Origin: Oerskovia paurometabola
GTDB taxonomy: Bacteria > Actinomycetota > Actinomycetes > Actinomycetales > Cellulomonadaceae
Assembly: GCF_016907365.1 (NCBI RefSeq)
Contig: NZ_JAFBBV010000001.1
Coordinates: 1,240,001 to 1,304,000 of the forward strand
Direction: 5' to 3'
Length of the DNA stretch: 64,000 bases
Below the pieces are notes generated by a model, which was not told the DNA's origin, ran no database searches, and saw nothing but the letters and a program-made list of their open reading frames with translations. The translations under genes and the position numbers were made by a program. Of this stretch, positions 54,436 to 63,765 are shown one piece after another (positions within the stretch are counted from its first letter, which is position 1; every line of letters starts with the position of its first letter).

Positions 54436-54981
54436 ATGCCTACCCCCACCAAGGGTCCGCGGCTCGGCGGTGGCCCGGCTCACGAGCGTCTCATCCTCGC
54501 GAACCTGTCCACGCAGCTCTTCGAGCACGGCCGCATCACGACCACCGAGACCAAGGCCAAGCGCCTGCGCCCGGTGGCCGAGCGCCTCATCACGTTCGCG
54601 AAGCGCGGTGACCTGGCGGCTCGTCGTCGCGTCATGACCGTCGTCCGCGACAAGTCCGTCGTGCACACGCTGTTCACCGAGATCGCCCCGCAGATGGCGG
54701 AGCGCAACGGTGGCTACACGCGCATCACGAAGGTCGGCAACCGCAAGGGCGACAACGCCCCCATGGCCGTCATCGAGCTCGTGACCGAGCCCGTCAGCCC
54801 CAAGCAGGCCGTCGTCCGCGAGGCCGAGAAGGCTGCGAAGAAGGCCAGCAAGCCCAAGGCTGCCAAGGTCGAGGACGCCCCGGTCGAGGACGCCAAGATC
54901 GAGGACGCTCCCGTCGTCGAGGACGCTCCCGTCGTGGAGGACGCCCCCGTCGAGGACGCCAAGGACTCGAAGGAGAAGTGA
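54436..54981 (+). CDS. rplQ: 50S ribosomal protein L17 with acidic repeat tail
   Basis: 181 residues. The L17 core (1-120) reads [40 protein letters not shown] and [20 protein letters not shown]. Residues ~135-181 add an Ala/Lys stretch and then a repeated acidic tail built on EDAPV/EDAK units. The tail is dispensable in most bacteria and its role is unknown. Last gene of the ribosomal series; terminator follows. Confidence 0.97.
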   Translation: MPTPTKGPRLGGGPAHERLILANLSTQLFEHGRITTTETKAKRLRPVAERLITFAKRGDLAARRRVMTVVRDKSVVHTLFTEIAPQMAERNGGYTRITKVGNRKGDNAPMAVIELVTEPVSPKQAVVREAEKAAKKASKPKAAKVEDAPVEDAKIEDAPVVEDAPVVEDAPVEDAKDSKEK

Positions 54982-55014
54982 TCCCGCCCCGGCTCAGCCG
55001 GACGGGTATCTCCT

Positions 55015-55048
55015 GAAGGGCCCGGCACCATCTGGTGCCGGGCCCTTC
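55015..55048 (+). terminator. Terminator after rplQ
   Basis: GAAGGGCCCGGCACCA, TC, TGGTGCCGGGCCCTTC: perfect 16-bp arms (the innermost pair cannot form). No T-run. Same GAAGGGCCCGG arm as after tuf. Confidence 0.8.
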
Positions 55049-55116
55049 GCCGTACCCGCCGGCGGGTACCCGCCGGCCGAGCGCCCGTCGTGCGGGTGCG
55101 CGCGCCGTCGGGCCCC

Positions 55117-55122
55117 TAGATT
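55117..55122 (+). promoter_or_regulatory. -10 element for a leaderless hydrolase transcript
   Basis: TAGATT ends 7 nt before ATG 55130, and no Shine-Dalgarno precedes that ATG. A CGCCGTCGGGC word (55103-55113) sits just upstream of the hexamer. Confidence 0.5.
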
Positions 55123-55129
55123 GGTCCGT

Positions 55130-55849
55130 ATGGGTCTGCCGGTGCTGTTCGTCCATGGTTCGCGTACGTCCCGCACGATGTGGCGGGCGCAGCTCGAGGC
55201 CATGGATCGTGCCGGCATCGTGGCCTCGGCCGTGGACCTGCCCGGGCACGGCGAGCGGACGGACGAGGTGTTCACGCTCGACGGTGCGGTGGCGACCGTC
55301 GCCGGGGCTGTGGACGGCCTGGGAGGCCGCGCGCTCGTCGTCGGGCTCTCGCTCGGCGGGTACGTGGGGATCGAGCACCGTGCGCGGTTCCCCGGGCAGG
55401 TCGTGGGGCTCGTCGCTGCGAGCTGTTGCACGGTGCCGGCGTCGCGCCTGCGCGTCGCCTGGCGCGTCGCTGCGGACCGGATCGAGAGGCTGCCCGACAA
55501 CGGTGCCGCGCTCAACCATGCGCTCGTGCGCAGGACGCTCCCTGCGGCGGGCATCGAGGACATCGGGGCGGGTGGGTTCGCGCTGACGACCATGACGGCG
55601 ATCCTGGACGAGGTGGGACGCACGGCGCCCTTGTCCGCGCTGTCGGCGACGGACTCGCCCGTGTGGTTCGTCAACGGGCGGTGGGACCACTTCCGGCTCG
55701 GGGAGCGCGCGTACGTCGCGGCGGCACGCTCGGGTGGCGCGCGGGCCGAGCTCGTCGTGATCCCGGGTGCCAAGCACCTCGTGAGCCTCGACCGTCCTGT
55801 CGCGTTCAACCGGGCGGTCCTCGCGGCGCACCGCGAGCTCGACCGGTAG
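55130..55849 (+). CDS. Alpha/beta-fold hydrolase
   Basis: 239 residues from ATG 55130. It has the oxyanion strand VLFVHGSRTS, nucleophile elbow GLSLGG (Ser74), Asp186 in VNGRWDHF and His216 in IPGAKHLV, a complete catalytic triad. No signal peptide. Substrate unknown; the fold includes esterases, peptidases and dehalogenases. It lies between rplQ and a convergent sugar-kinase gene whose stop is 1 bp away from its own. Confidence 0.9.
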   Translation: MGLPVLFVHGSRTSRTMWRAQLEAMDRAGIVASAVDLPGHGERTDEVFTLDGAVATVAGAVDGLGGRALVVGLSLGGYVGIEHRARFPGQVVGLVAASCCTVPASRLRVAWRVAADRIERLPDNGAALNHALVRRTLPAAGIEDIGAGGFALTTMTAILDEVGRTAPLSALSATDSPVWFVNGRWDHFRLGERAYVAAARSGGARAELVVIPGAKHLVSLDRPVAFNRAVLAAHRELDR

Positions 55850-55850
55850 G

Positions 55851-56636
55851 TCAGGCGAGCGGCAGGTCCCAGGCCCTTGCCCCGCCCACGAGGGCCGCCG
55901 AGTTGGGCACGATCACGACGTCGTCGCCGAGGCGTTCGAGTGCGGACGGCGTGATCTGGCGCGAGTTGCCTCCGCCCAGGTAGAGCCGGTCCCACCAGAA
56001 CACGGGCCGCAGCCCCTCGACGAGCGCGACCACGCGCCGTGACCACAGGCCGTTCCCTAGGCGCCGCCGCTCGACCTCGCCGACGTACTCGTCGTACGTC
56101 GTGCCGCGCCGGACGGGCGCGTGCGACCACTCGAGGTGCGGTGCGAGGCGTCCGCCGTGGAACAGTGCCGAGCCCAGCCCGGTCCCGAGCGTGAGCACGA
56201 GCTCGAGTCCTGACGCGGCGACGACCCCCGCCCCGTGGACCTCGGCGTCGTTGAGGACGAGCGCGGGCATCCGGAGGCGTTCGCCCACGGCCGCCTGGAC
56301 GTCGAAGCTGGCCCACTGCTCGGCCAGGGCCGGGTCGATCCTGCTGCGCGGCCCCGAGCGCGTGATGTAGTGCGGGGTGTGCACGACGACTCCGCGGCGG
56401 ATCATGCCGGGCATGCCGACCGTGACCCGGTCCGCAGGCGGCAGGCGGTCGGCGATCTGCGCGACGACGTCGACCAGGAGCGACGGGGGCAGGGGGTACG
56501 GCGTCGGGACCCGGACGGGGGTCGCGTGCGCGGTCCCGGCGGCGTCGAGCACGTTGGCCTTGATTCCGCCGCCGCCGCAGTCCACCGCGAGGGTGCGCAG
56601 CTCGGGGGAGTCGGGGCCGGAGGAGCGTTCGGGCAT
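55851..56636 (-). CDS. ROK-family sugar kinase, polyphosphate-glucokinase-like
   Basis: 261 residues from ATG 56636. ATP/phosphate loop AVDCGGGGIKANVLD, substrate region VGMPGMIRRG, VLNDAEVHGAG with the expected catalytic Asp, TLGTGLGSALFHGGRLAP and the second glycine loop LYLGGGNSRQ. The order and spacing match ROK/PpgK proteins, which phosphorylate glucose with ATP or polyphosphate. Some PpgK-typical residues differ, so donor and sugar are unproven. Divergent from truA across only 34 bp. Confidence 0.82.
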   Translation of the reverse strand: MPERSSGPDSPELRTLAVDCGGGGIKANVLDAAGTAHATPVRVPTPYPLPPSLLVDVVAQIADRLPPADRVTVGMPGMIRRGVVVHTPHYITRSGPRSRIDPALAEQWASFDVQAAVGERLRMPALVLNDAEVHGAGVVAASGLELVLTLGTGLGSALFHGGRLAPHLEWSHAPVRRGTTYDEYVGEVERRRLGNGLWSRRVVALVEGLRPVFWWDRLYLGGGNSRQITPSALERLGDDVVIVPNSAALVGGARAWDLPLA

Positions 56637-56642
56637 GTCAGC

Positions 56643-56648
56643 ACAGTA
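56643..56648 (-). promoter_or_regulatory. -10 element for leaderless ROK kinase transcript
   Basis: On the minus strand TACTGT ends 6 nt before ATG 56636. No ribosome-binding site precedes the ATG. Confidence 0.45.
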
Positions 56649-56656
56649 ACGGGCGC

Positions 56657-56662
56657 TAGCGT
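56657..56662 (+). promoter_or_regulatory. -10 element for leaderless truA transcript
   Basis: TAGCGT ends 8 nt before GTG 56671. It is back to back with the minus-strand TACTGT at 56643-56648, so each promoter's -35 lies over or beyond the other. Confidence 0.4.
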
Positions 56663-56670
56663 AGGTGCAC

Positions 56671-57585
56671 GTGACGAACGAGCAGCCGGTCCGCGTCCGC
56701 CTGGACCTCGCCTACCAGGGCACGGCCTTCGCCGGGTGGGCACGTCAGCCCGGCCTGCGGACGGTCGAAGGGGCCCTCGAGGAGGGGCTCGGACAGATCC
56801 TGCGGGGCGAACCGCCGCGCCTGACCGTCGCGGGCCGGACCGACGCGGGGGTCCACGCGCGCGGGCAGGTCGCGCACGTCGACCTGCCGCGGGCTGCGTG
56901 GGACGCGATGCCGGGCCGCTCGGACCGCACCCCTGGTGACGCGCTCGTCGCGCGCCTCGGAGGGGTGCTTCCCGGCGACGTCGTGGTCCACCGGGCGGCG
57001 CCTGCGCCTGAGGGGTTCGACGCGCGATTCTCGGCGCTGTTCCGCAGCTACACGTTCCGCATCGTCGACGACCCCGCCCTGCGCGACCCCCTGCGCCGCG
57101 AGTGGGTCCTGTGGAACCGCAAGCCGCTCGACGCGGACGCGATGCACGAGGCGCTCCAGCCGCTGCTCGGTGTCCGGGACTTCGCGGCGTTCTGCAAGCC
57201 GCGGCCCGGCGCGACCACGATCCGCGAGCTGCAGCACCTGTCCTGGGAGCGGGCGACCGGCGGGCCCGACGCGGGGCTCGTCGTCGCGCACGTCCGTGCG
57301 GACGCGTTCTGCCACAACATGGTCCGTGCGCTGGTCGGGGCGTCGGTCGCCGTGGGGGAGGGGCGCCGTCCCGTCTCGTGGCCGGCCGAGGTCCTGGCGG
57401 CGAGGCGCCGGGACGCGGGCGCCGGCGTCGTCCCGCCGCACGGCCTGGTGCTCGAGGAGGTCACCTACCCGCCCGACGACGAGCTCGCGGCCCGGGCCGA
57501 GCGCGTCCGTGCGGTGCGCATGGACGAGGACGTGTGGGACGCGGGTGCGCCCCCGCACGCGGCCGGGACGTCCCCGACGCCGTAG
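56671..57585 (+). CDS. truA: tRNA pseudouridine(38-40) synthase
   Basis: 304 residues from GTG 56671; GTG 56665 is in frame but too near the -10. Catalytic Asp58 in VAGRTDAGVHARGQVAH, SYTFRIVD, FCKPRPGATTIREL and the conserved RADAFCHNMVRALVGA. Isomerises uridines in the anticodon arm. In many genomes truA follows rplQ directly; here two genes intervene. Confidence 0.96.
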   Translation: MTNEQPVRVRLDLAYQGTAFAGWARQPGLRTVEGALEEGLGQILRGEPPRLTVAGRTDAGVHARGQVAHVDLPRAAWDAMPGRSDRTPGDALVARLGGVLPGDVVVHRAAPAPEGFDARFSALFRSYTFRIVDDPALRDPLRREWVLWNRKPLDADAMHEALQPLLGVRDFAAFCKPRPGATTIRELQHLSWERATGGPDAGLVVAHVRADAFCHNMVRALVGASVAVGEGRRPVSWPAEVLAARRRDAGAGVVPPHGLVLEEVTYPPDDELAARAERVRAVRMDEDVWDAGAPPHAAGTSPTP

Positions 57586-57588
57586 CCC

Positions 57589-57987
57589 CTACGGCTCCTC
57601 GACGATGTGGATCGCGGCCTCTTCGGCGCTCGCCGCCGCACCGTCGATCCCGGCGTCGTCGGCGTAGGTGTCGTTGACGCGGCCGTCGAGCGCGTCGGGG
57701 TCCGCGACGAGCCGTCCCGAGCGTGTCGTGTCGGGCCGGTCGAGCGGGTCGGTCTCCCAGTCCTCGGGCTCCTCGTCGGCGAGGCGCTGGTCGAGCGACT
57801 CGCCGTCCTCCTCGAGCCGTTCGGGGTGCGCGTAGGTCAGGGGCGCACGCTCGGGCGGGGCGTATCCCTCGTCGAGCACGTCGTCGACGCCGCGGTCGAC
57901 CAGGGTGTCGTCGCGCTGGAGCTGGTCGGAGTCGCCCTCGGTGCCGAGGGCGGGGTCTGTCCGGGTGGCAGGTGTGTCGTCGCTCAT
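57589..57987 (-). CDS. DUF5709 family protein
   Basis: 132 residues, highly acidic, no membrane segment. It has the pattern I associate with DUF5709: VDDVLDEGYAPPERAPLTY, ESLDQRLADEEPE, RSGRLVADPDA, and a C-terminal GIDGAAASAEEAAIHIVEE. Function unknown. Convergent with truA, with stops 3 bp apart. Actinobacteria-specific as far as I know. Confidence 0.85.
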   Translation of the reverse strand: MSDDTPATRTDPALGTEGDSDQLQRDDTLVDRGVDDVLDEGYAPPERAPLTYAHPERLEEDGESLDQRLADEEPEDWETDPLDRPDTTRSGRLVADPDALDGRVNDTYADDAGIDGAAASAEEAAIHIVEEP

Positions 57988-58210
57988 CCCTCCACACTGT
58001 CACCGCGGAGGCGTTCTCGCAGCCCGCGTGGGACTCCCCGTGCCCGTGACGGCCGGGCGCGCTGCCCGACGGCGGAGCGCCCCCGGGGGCGACGGTGCGC
58101 TCGGCAGGCGGTCACCTCTGGCAGGCGTGGACGTCACCGTCGGCGGTCAGGTACGTCACCGTCGGCGAAAGGAATCGTCAACGAGGGCATCGGGCAGGGA
58201 GGATGTGCCC

Positions 58211-59926
58211 GTGGGTCACATCGACATCAGCGACATCAGCTACTTCCTGCCCGACGGGCGCCCCCTCCTCGCCGGGGCGACCCTGCGCGTCGCGGACGGG
58301 GCCAAGGTCGCCCTCGTCGGGCCCAACGGCGCCGGCAAGACGACGCTCCTGCGCATCGTCGCGGGCGACCTCTCCCCGCACGGGGGCACGGTGGGACGCA
58401 GCGGCGGGCTCGGCGTGATGCGCCAGTTCGTGGGCCGCATCGACGACGAGCGCACGGTCCGTGACCTGCTCGTCGACCTCGCGCAGCCCTCGATCCGCGA
58501 CGCCGCGCGCGAGCTCGCGGCGGCCGAGCTGGACATCATGACGGTCGACGACACCCCGTCCCAGATGCGCTACGCGCAGGCGCTCGCCGACTGGGCCGAC
58601 GCGCGCGGGTACGAGGCCGAGGCCGAGTGGGACAAGGTCACGGACGAGGTGCTGTCGATCCCGTTCGAGCAGGCGCAGTTCCGCGAGGTCCGCACGCTGT
58701 CCGGCGGCGAGCAGAAGCGTCTCGTCCTCACGGCACTGTTCCGCGGCCCCGAGGAGGTGCTGCTCCTCGACGAGCCCGACAACTACCTCGACGTGCCCAC
58801 CAAGCGGTGGCTCGAGGAGAAGCTCGCGGCCTCGCCCAAGACCGTGCTCTTCATCAGCCACGACCGCGAGCTCCTGGCCCGGACCGCGACGCAGGTCGCG
58901 ACCGTCGAGCCCACGGCGGCCGGCGGCACGATCTGGGTCCACGGCGGCGGCTTCGGGACGTATGCCGAGGCCCGGGCCGACCGCCGGAGCCGCCTCGAGG
59001 AGCTCCTGCGCCGGTGGGAGGAGGAGCACGCCAAGCTCAAGGACCTCGTCAACACCCTCAAGAACAAGGCGGCCTTCAACGACGGGCTCGCGAGCCGGTA
59101 CCAGGCCGCCCAGACGCGCCTGCGCAAGTTCGAGGAGGCCGGCCCGCCGCAGGTCCTGGCGCACGAGCAGAACGTCAAGGTCCGCCTCACGGGCGGGCGC
59201 ACGGCCAAGCGGGCCGTGACGTGCGAGCAGCTCGAGCTCACGGGGCTCATGGCGCCGTTCGACCTCGAGGTCTTCTTCGGCGAGCGCGTCGCGATCCTGG
59301 GGTCCAACGGTTCGGGCAAGTCGCACTTCATGCGCCTGCTCGCTCGCGGTGGGTCGGACCCGGACGTCGAGCACCGTCCGGTCCTCGACGGTGCCGGGGA
59401 CGCGTCGGGCTCGGACGACGGCGCGTTCGTCCCGCCCGTGGCCCACACCGGCCGTGCCGTGCTGGGCTCACGGGTGCGCCCGGGGTGGTTCGCGCAGAAC
59501 CACGCCCACCCCGAGTTCGAGGGCCGCACCCTCCTCGAGATCCTGCACCGCGGCGACGGCGCCCGTGACGGCATGGGCCGCGAGCCCGCGAGCAAGGCGC
59601 TCGACCGCTACGAGCTCGTCGGTCAGGCCGAGCAGCGTTTCGAGACGCTGTCGGGTGGGCAGCAGGCGCGCTTCCAGATCCTGCTGCTCGAGCTCGGGGG
59701 AGCGACCCTGCTGCTGCTCGACGAGCCCACCGACAACCTCGACCTGCACTCGGCCGAGGCGCTCGAGTCGGGCCTCGCGGCGTTCGAGGGCACGGTGCTG
59801 GCCGTCACGCACGACCGATGGTTCGCGCGCGGCTTCGACCGGTTCGTGGTGTTCGGCTCCGACGGGCGCGTCGTCGAGACTCCTGAACCGGTCTGGGACG
59901 TCGAGCGGGTCAAGCGCCAGCGGTGA
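58211..59926 (+). CDS. ABC-F family ATPase
   Basis: 571 residues from GTG 58211; GTG 58205 is too close to the AGGGAGG site. Two nucleotide-binding domains without membrane segments. Domain 1: GPNGAGKTTLL, LSGGEQKRLVL, LLLDEPDNYLD. Domain 2: GSNGSGKSHFMRLL, LSGGQQARFQI, LLLDEPTDNLDLH. Between them is the charged interdomain helix (WEEEHAKLKDLVNTLKNKAA). ABC-F proteins act on ribosomes, either in translation tuning or in antibiotic protection; which one applies here is not clear. A ~225-bp gap to DUF5709 holds no gene. Confidence 0.93.
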   Translation: MGHIDISDISYFLPDGRPLLAGATLRVADGAKVALVGPNGAGKTTLLRIVAGDLSPHGGTVGRSGGLGVMRQFVGRIDDERTVRDLLVDLAQPSIRDAARELAAAELDIMTVDDTPSQMRYAQALADWADARGYEAEAEWDKVTDEVLSIPFEQAQFREVRTLSGGEQKRLVLTALFRGPEEVLLLDEPDNYLDVPTKRWLEEKLAASPKTVLFISHDRELLARTATQVATVEPTAAGGTIWVHGGGFGTYAEARADRRSRLEELLRRWEEEHAKLKDLVNTLKNKAAFNDGLASRYQAAQTRLRKFEEAGPPQVLAHEQNVKVRLTGGRTAKRAVTCEQLELTGLMAPFDLEVFFGERVAILGSNGSGKSHFMRLLARGGSDPDVEHRPVLDGAGDASGSDDGAFVPPVAHTGRAVLGSRVRPGWFAQNHAHPEFEGRTLLEILHRGDGARDGMGREPASKALDRYELVGQAEQRFETLSGGQQARFQILLLELGGATLLLLDEPTDNLDLHSAEALESGLAAFEGTVLAVTHDRWFARGFDRFVVFGSDGRVVETPEPVWDVERVKRQR

Positions 59927-60030
59927 CCGGCAGGTGCCGGACCCGGCGGCGTGCGGTGAGCGTGCGGTGAGGAAGGCCACACGCACGGCGGCGGGCCGGT
60001 AGCACGACCTGCGCGCCGCCGTCGGGCTCC

Positions 60031-60036
60031 TAAAAT
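60031..60036 (+). promoter_or_regulatory. -10 element for leaderless trhO transcript
   Basis: TAAAAT ends 6 nt before ATG 60043, again just downstream of a CGCCGTCGGGC word (60017-60027). No strong Shine-Dalgarno at a normal distance. Confidence 0.5.
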
Positions 60037-60042
60037 GGAGCA

Positions 60043-61002
60043 ATGGCCGTCCCCAAGATCATCCTCTTCTACGCCTTCACACCGCTCGCCGACCCGCGCG
60101 CGGTGCAGTTGTGGCAACGCTCCCTCGGGGAGCAGTGGGGACTGACGGGACGCGTCATCGTCTCCGAGCACGGCATCAACGCGACGCTGGGCGGGACGGT
60201 CGAGAACCTCAAGCAGTACGTCAAGACCACCAAGCAGTACCCGGGCTTCGCGGGGATCGACGTCAAGTGGTCGGACGGCACGGGCCGCGACTTCCCACGC
60301 CTGTCGGTCAAGGTACGACCCGAGCTCGTGAGCTTCGGCGCGGTCGACGAGCTCACCGTCGACCAGGACGGCGTGGTCGACGGCGGGGCTCGCCTCGACC
60401 CCGAGGCGCTGCACGAGCTCGTGGCCGAGCGTGGCGAGGACGTCGTGTTCTTCGACGGCCGCAACGCGTTCGAGGCCGCGATCGGCAAGTTCCGTGGTGC
60501 GGTCGTACCCGACGTCGAGACGACCCGCGACTTCGTGGCCGAGCTCGACTCGGGCGCGTACGACGACCTCAAGGGCCGCCCCGTCGTGACCTACTGCACG
60601 GGCGGCGTGCGCTGCGAGGTCCTGTCCTCGCTCATGCTCGCGCGCGGCTTCGAGGAGGTCTACCAGCTCGACGGCGGGATCGTGCGCTACGGCGAGACGT
60701 TCGGCGACCAGGGGCTGTGGGAGGGGTCGCTCTACGTGTTCGACGAGCGCATGCACGTCGAGTTCGGGACCGAGACCGTCCCGCTCGGCGCGTGCAGCGA
60801 GTGCGGCGGCCCGACGGCCAAGTACGAGAACTGCGTCGACCCGGGCTGCCAGACGCTGCGCCTGTTCTGCGCCGACTGCGCGGGCGTCGCGCGCACGCTC
60901 CAGTGCGACGCGTGTGCCGACCTGCGCCCCGGCACGTATCCTCGTCCTCGGGAAGGCGCGACCACCGGCCTCTCCCACGACCACCACCGGGCAACCGCCT
61001 GA
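60043..61002 (+). CDS. trhO: tRNA uridine 5-hydroxylase TrhO (rhodanese-like, YceA family)
   Basis: 319 residues. An N-terminal acylphosphatase-like domain ([36 protein letters not shown]) is followed by a rhodanese domain with catalytic Cys185 in [17 protein letters not shown]-terminal Cys-rich tail (CSECGG, CVDPGCQ, CADC, CDAC) may bind zinc. The E. coli family member makes 5-hydroxyuridine at tRNA position 34 using prephenate. Assignment by architecture. Confidence 0.92.
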   Translation: MAVPKIILFYAFTPLADPRAVQLWQRSLGEQWGLTGRVIVSEHGINATLGGTVENLKQYVKTTKQYPGFAGIDVKWSDGTGRDFPRLSVKVRPELVSFGAVDELTVDQDGVVDGGARLDPEALHELVAERGEDVVFFDGRNAFEAAIGKFRGAVVPDVETTRDFVAELDSGAYDDLKGRPVVTYCTGGVRCEVLSSLMLARGFEEVYQLDGGIVRYGETFGDQGLWEGSLYVFDERMHVEFGTETVPLGACSECGGPTAKYENCVDPGCQTLRLFCADCAGVARTLQCDACADLRPGTYPRPREGATTGLSHDHHRATA

Positions 61003-61087
61003 ACCGGCGCTCTGGCGCCCGTGCGTGCGCCGTCGGGCACGCTGCTCACCGAGGGGCCTCACCGCCCTCGGTGTGACGCAGCATGTT

Positions 61088-61117
61088 TTGACCCTGCACG
61101 GGCCGTCCAGGTAGTCT
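61088..61117 (+). promoter_or_regulatory. Promoter of rplM-rpsI
   Basis: TTGACC (61088-61093), 18-bp spacer, TAGTCT (61112-61117), a good match about 150 nt before rplM. Confidence 0.65.
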
Positions 61118-61268
61118 GTTGAGTCGTTGTGCTTCCCCTTCGGTATCTCGTCACTTGTGCGCCCACTCGCTCCGTGACCTGGACAGCAGTCAACCGAAGG
61201 CCAAACGACTTGTCGGACGCAGGCTCCTGCGCCGAAGACACCGAAGACACGAAACGAAGGCTACGACC

Positions 61269-61712
61269 GTGCGTACGTACACCCCGAAGCCCGGCGACGT
61301 CCAGCGTGACTGGTACGTCATCGACGCGACCGACGTCGTCCTGGGCCGTCTCGCCACCCACGTGGCGACCCTGCTCCGTGGCAAGCACAAGGCCACCTTT
61401 GCTCCGCACGTCGACGGCGGTGACTTCGTCATCGTCATCAACGCCGGCAAGGTCGCCCTGACCGGCAACAAGCGCGAGCAGAAGCTTGCCTACACCCACT
61501 CCGGTTACCCGGGTGGTCTTCGGGCGGTCGCGTACAGCGACCTGCTGGAGAAGCACCCCGAGCGTGCTGTGGAGAAGGCCGTCCGCGGCATGATCCCCAA
61601 GACCTCGCTCGGCCGCGCCCAGTTCGGCAAGCTCAAGGTCTACGCAGGCTCTGAGCACCCGCACGCCGCGCAGCAGCCGAAGACTTTCGAGATCACCCAG
61701 GTCGCGCAGTAG
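61269..61712 (+). CDS. rplM: 50S ribosomal protein L13
   Basis: 147 residues from GTG 61269; the frame is open upstream but that is leader. [40 protein letters not shown], and the signature [20 protein letters not shown]. Early 50S assembly protein, co-transcribed with rpsI. Confidence 0.98.
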   Translation: MRTYTPKPGDVQRDWYVIDATDVVLGRLATHVATLLRGKHKATFAPHVDGGDFVIVINAGKVALTGNKREQKLAYTHSGYPGGLRAVAYSDLLEKHPERAVEKAVRGMIPKTSLGRAQFGKLKVYAGSEHPHAAQQPKTFEITQVAQ

Positions 61713-61758
61713 GCTCCGCCTGCTCGTAGACGAGAACTTAGGACGCGAGGACACACCA

Positions 61759-62247
61759 GTGGCCGAGACCACCGTCGACATCGACGTGCTGGACGAAGAG
61801 ACTCCCAGCAACTACACCTCTGAGAGCGCAGCCCCCACGGGCCGTGGCCAGAGCATCACCGCCCCCGCGCAGGCCCTGGGCCGTCGCAAGGAGGCCATCG
61901 CCCGCGTGCGCCTGGTGCCCGGCACCGGCCAGTGGAAGATCAACGGCCGCACCCTCGAGGGGTACTTCCCCAACAAGGTGCACCAGCAGCTCGTGAACTC
62001 CCCGCTGAAGCTGGTCGACGTCGAGGGTCGCTTCGACGTCATCGCCCGCATCAACGGTGGTGGCACGTCCGGCCAGGCCGGCGCCCTGCGTCTCGGCATC
62101 GCCCGTGCGCTCAACGAGATCGACGCCGAGCACAACCGCCCGGCACTCAAGAAGGCCGGCTTCCTGACTCGCGACGCACGCGTCGTCGAGCGCAAGAAGG
62201 CCGGGCTCAAGAAGGCCCGTAAGGCTCCGCAGTACTCCAAGCGCTGA
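61759..62247 (+). CDS. rpsI: 30S ribosomal protein S9
   Basis: 162 residues from GTG 61759. About 30 extra N-terminal acidic/Ser residues, as in other actinobacteria, then [40 protein letters not shown] and the tRNA-contacting tail [12 protein letters not shown]. Confidence 0.98.
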   Translation: MAETTVDIDVLDEETPSNYTSESAAPTGRGQSITAPAQALGRRKEAIARVRLVPGTGQWKINGRTLEGYFPNKVHQQLVNSPLKLVDVEGRFDVIARINGGGTSGQAGALRLGIARALNEIDAEHNRPALKKAGFLTRDARVVERKKAGLKKARKAPQYSKR

Positions 62248-62261
62248 TCCAGCGCTTGCGC

Positions 62262-62305
62262 ACGACGGCCCCGGTGGACACAGTCCACCGGGGCCGTCGT
62301 CTTTT
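62262..62305 (+). terminator. Intrinsic terminator after rpsI
   Basis: ACGACGGCCCCGGTGGAC, loop ACA, GTCCACCGGGGCCGTCGT, then CTTTT. A perfect 18-bp stem with a T-run. Confidence 0.92.
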
Positions 62306-62400
62306 GTCAGGGATGCTGACGAGCGACCGGACCGGTCGGCTCGCAGCGGGGGCGGGGCAGGCCCTGGTGCCTGTACCGTCCCGTTGAGGGAGGAAAACTC

Positions 62401-63765
62401 ATGGGACGACTGTTCGGCACCGACGGCGTGCGGGGGCTGGCGAACAGGGACGTCACGGCCGAGCTCGCGCTCGGCCTGGGCGTGGCTGCCGCGAACGTGC
62501 TGGGACGCACCGGACAACCCGACGGGCACCGTCCGCGTGCCGTGATCGGGCGAGACCCGCGTGCCTCGGGCGAGTTCCTGGGCGCGGCGGTGACCGCGGG
62601 CCTCGCGAGCGCCGGGGTCAACGTGCTCGACGTCGGCGTCCTGCCGACCCCGGCCGTCGCGTTCCTCACGAGCACGCTCGACGTGGACTTCGGCGTGATG
62701 ATCTCGGCCTCGCACAACCCGATGGCCGACAACGGCATCAAGTTCCTGGCCCGCGGCGGCATCAAGCTCGAGGACTCGCTCGAGGACGAGATGGAGCGCC
62801 AGCTCCACGCCGAGTGGGACCGCCCGCTCGGCGCCGAGGTCGGCCGCGTGCGCCGAGACACCGGGAGCGCCGGTGCCGACTACGTCGAGCACCTCATCGC
62901 GAGCATCGGGGCGACCGGGGACGCGCTCCCGCTCTCCGGCCTGCGGATCGCGGTCGACTGCGCGAACGGCGCCGCGAGCGACGTCGGACCTGCCGCGCTG
63001 CGTGCCGCGGGCGCCGACGTCGTCGTGATGAACGCGAGCCCCGACGGGCGCAACATCAACGAGAAGTGCGGGTCCAACCACCCCGAGCAGCTCCAGGCCG
63101 TCGTCGTGGCGTCAGAGGCGGACTTCGGTGTCGCGTTCGACGGCGACGCGGACCGCTGCATCGCGGTCGACCACCGCGGCGTCCTCGTGGACGGGGACCA
63201 GATCATGGGCGTGCTCGCGCTCGCCGAGAAGGACAAGGGCCGCCTCGCCGACGACACGCTCGTCGTGACCGTCATGAGCAACCTCGGCCTGATCCTCGCG
63301 ATGCGCGAGGCCGGGATCCGCACGGTCCAGACCGGGGTCGGCGACCGCTACGTGCTCGAGGAGATGCGTGCCAAGGGGTACACGCTCGGTGGCGAGCAGT
63401 CGGGCCACATCATCCTGTCCCAGTTCGCCACGACGGGCGACGGCGTGCTGACCGCGCTCCAGCTCGCTGCGCGCATCCAGGAGTCCGGCGCCAAGCTGGC
63501 CGACCTCGCGGGCGCCGTGCCCAAGCTGCCCCAGACGCTGCTCAACGTGCGCGGCGTGGACAAGGCGCGGACCGCGACCGACGAGGTGCTCCAGGAGGCC
63601 GTCGCGGCCGCCGAGGAGCGTCTCGGCGAGACCGGGCGCGTGGTCCTGCGCTCCTCGGGCACCGAGCCGCTCGTGCGGGTCATGGTCGAGGCAGCGACGC
63701 AGGCCACGGCGGACGCCGTCGCCGAGTCCCTCGCGGGCGTCGTCCGGGACCGGCTGGCCCTGTGA
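62401..63765 (+). CDS. glmM: Phosphoglucosamine mutase
   Basis: 454 residues from ATG 62401 behind [30 protein letters not shown], phospho-serine Ser104 in [17 protein letters not shown], Mg loop [13 protein letters not shown], sugar-binding [11 protein letters not shown] and phosphate-binding [15 protein letters not shown]. Converts glucosamine-6-P to glucosamine-1-P for peptidoglycan. The stop overlaps the def start by 4 bp. Confidence 0.98.
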   Translation: MGRLFGTDGVRGLANRDVTAELALGLGVAAANVLGRTGQPDGHRPRAVIGRDPRASGEFLGAAVTAGLASAGVNVLDVGVLPTPAVAFLTSTLDVDFGVMISASHNPMADNGIKFLARGGIKLEDSLEDEMERQLHAEWDRPLGAEVGRVRRDTGSAGADYVEHLIASIGATGDALPLSGLRIAVDCANGAASDVGPAALRAAGADVVVMNASPDGRNINEKCGSNHPEQLQAVVVASEADFGVAFDGDADRCIAVDHRGVLVDGDQIMGVLALAEKDKGRLADDTLVVTVMSNLGLILAMREAGIRTVQTGVGDRYVLEEMRAKGYTLGGEQSGHIILSQFATTGDGVLTALQLAARIQESGAKLADLAGAVPKLPQTLLNVRGVDKARTATDEVLQEAVAAAEERLGETGRVVLRSSGTEPLVRVMVEAATQATADAVAESLAGVVRDRLAL

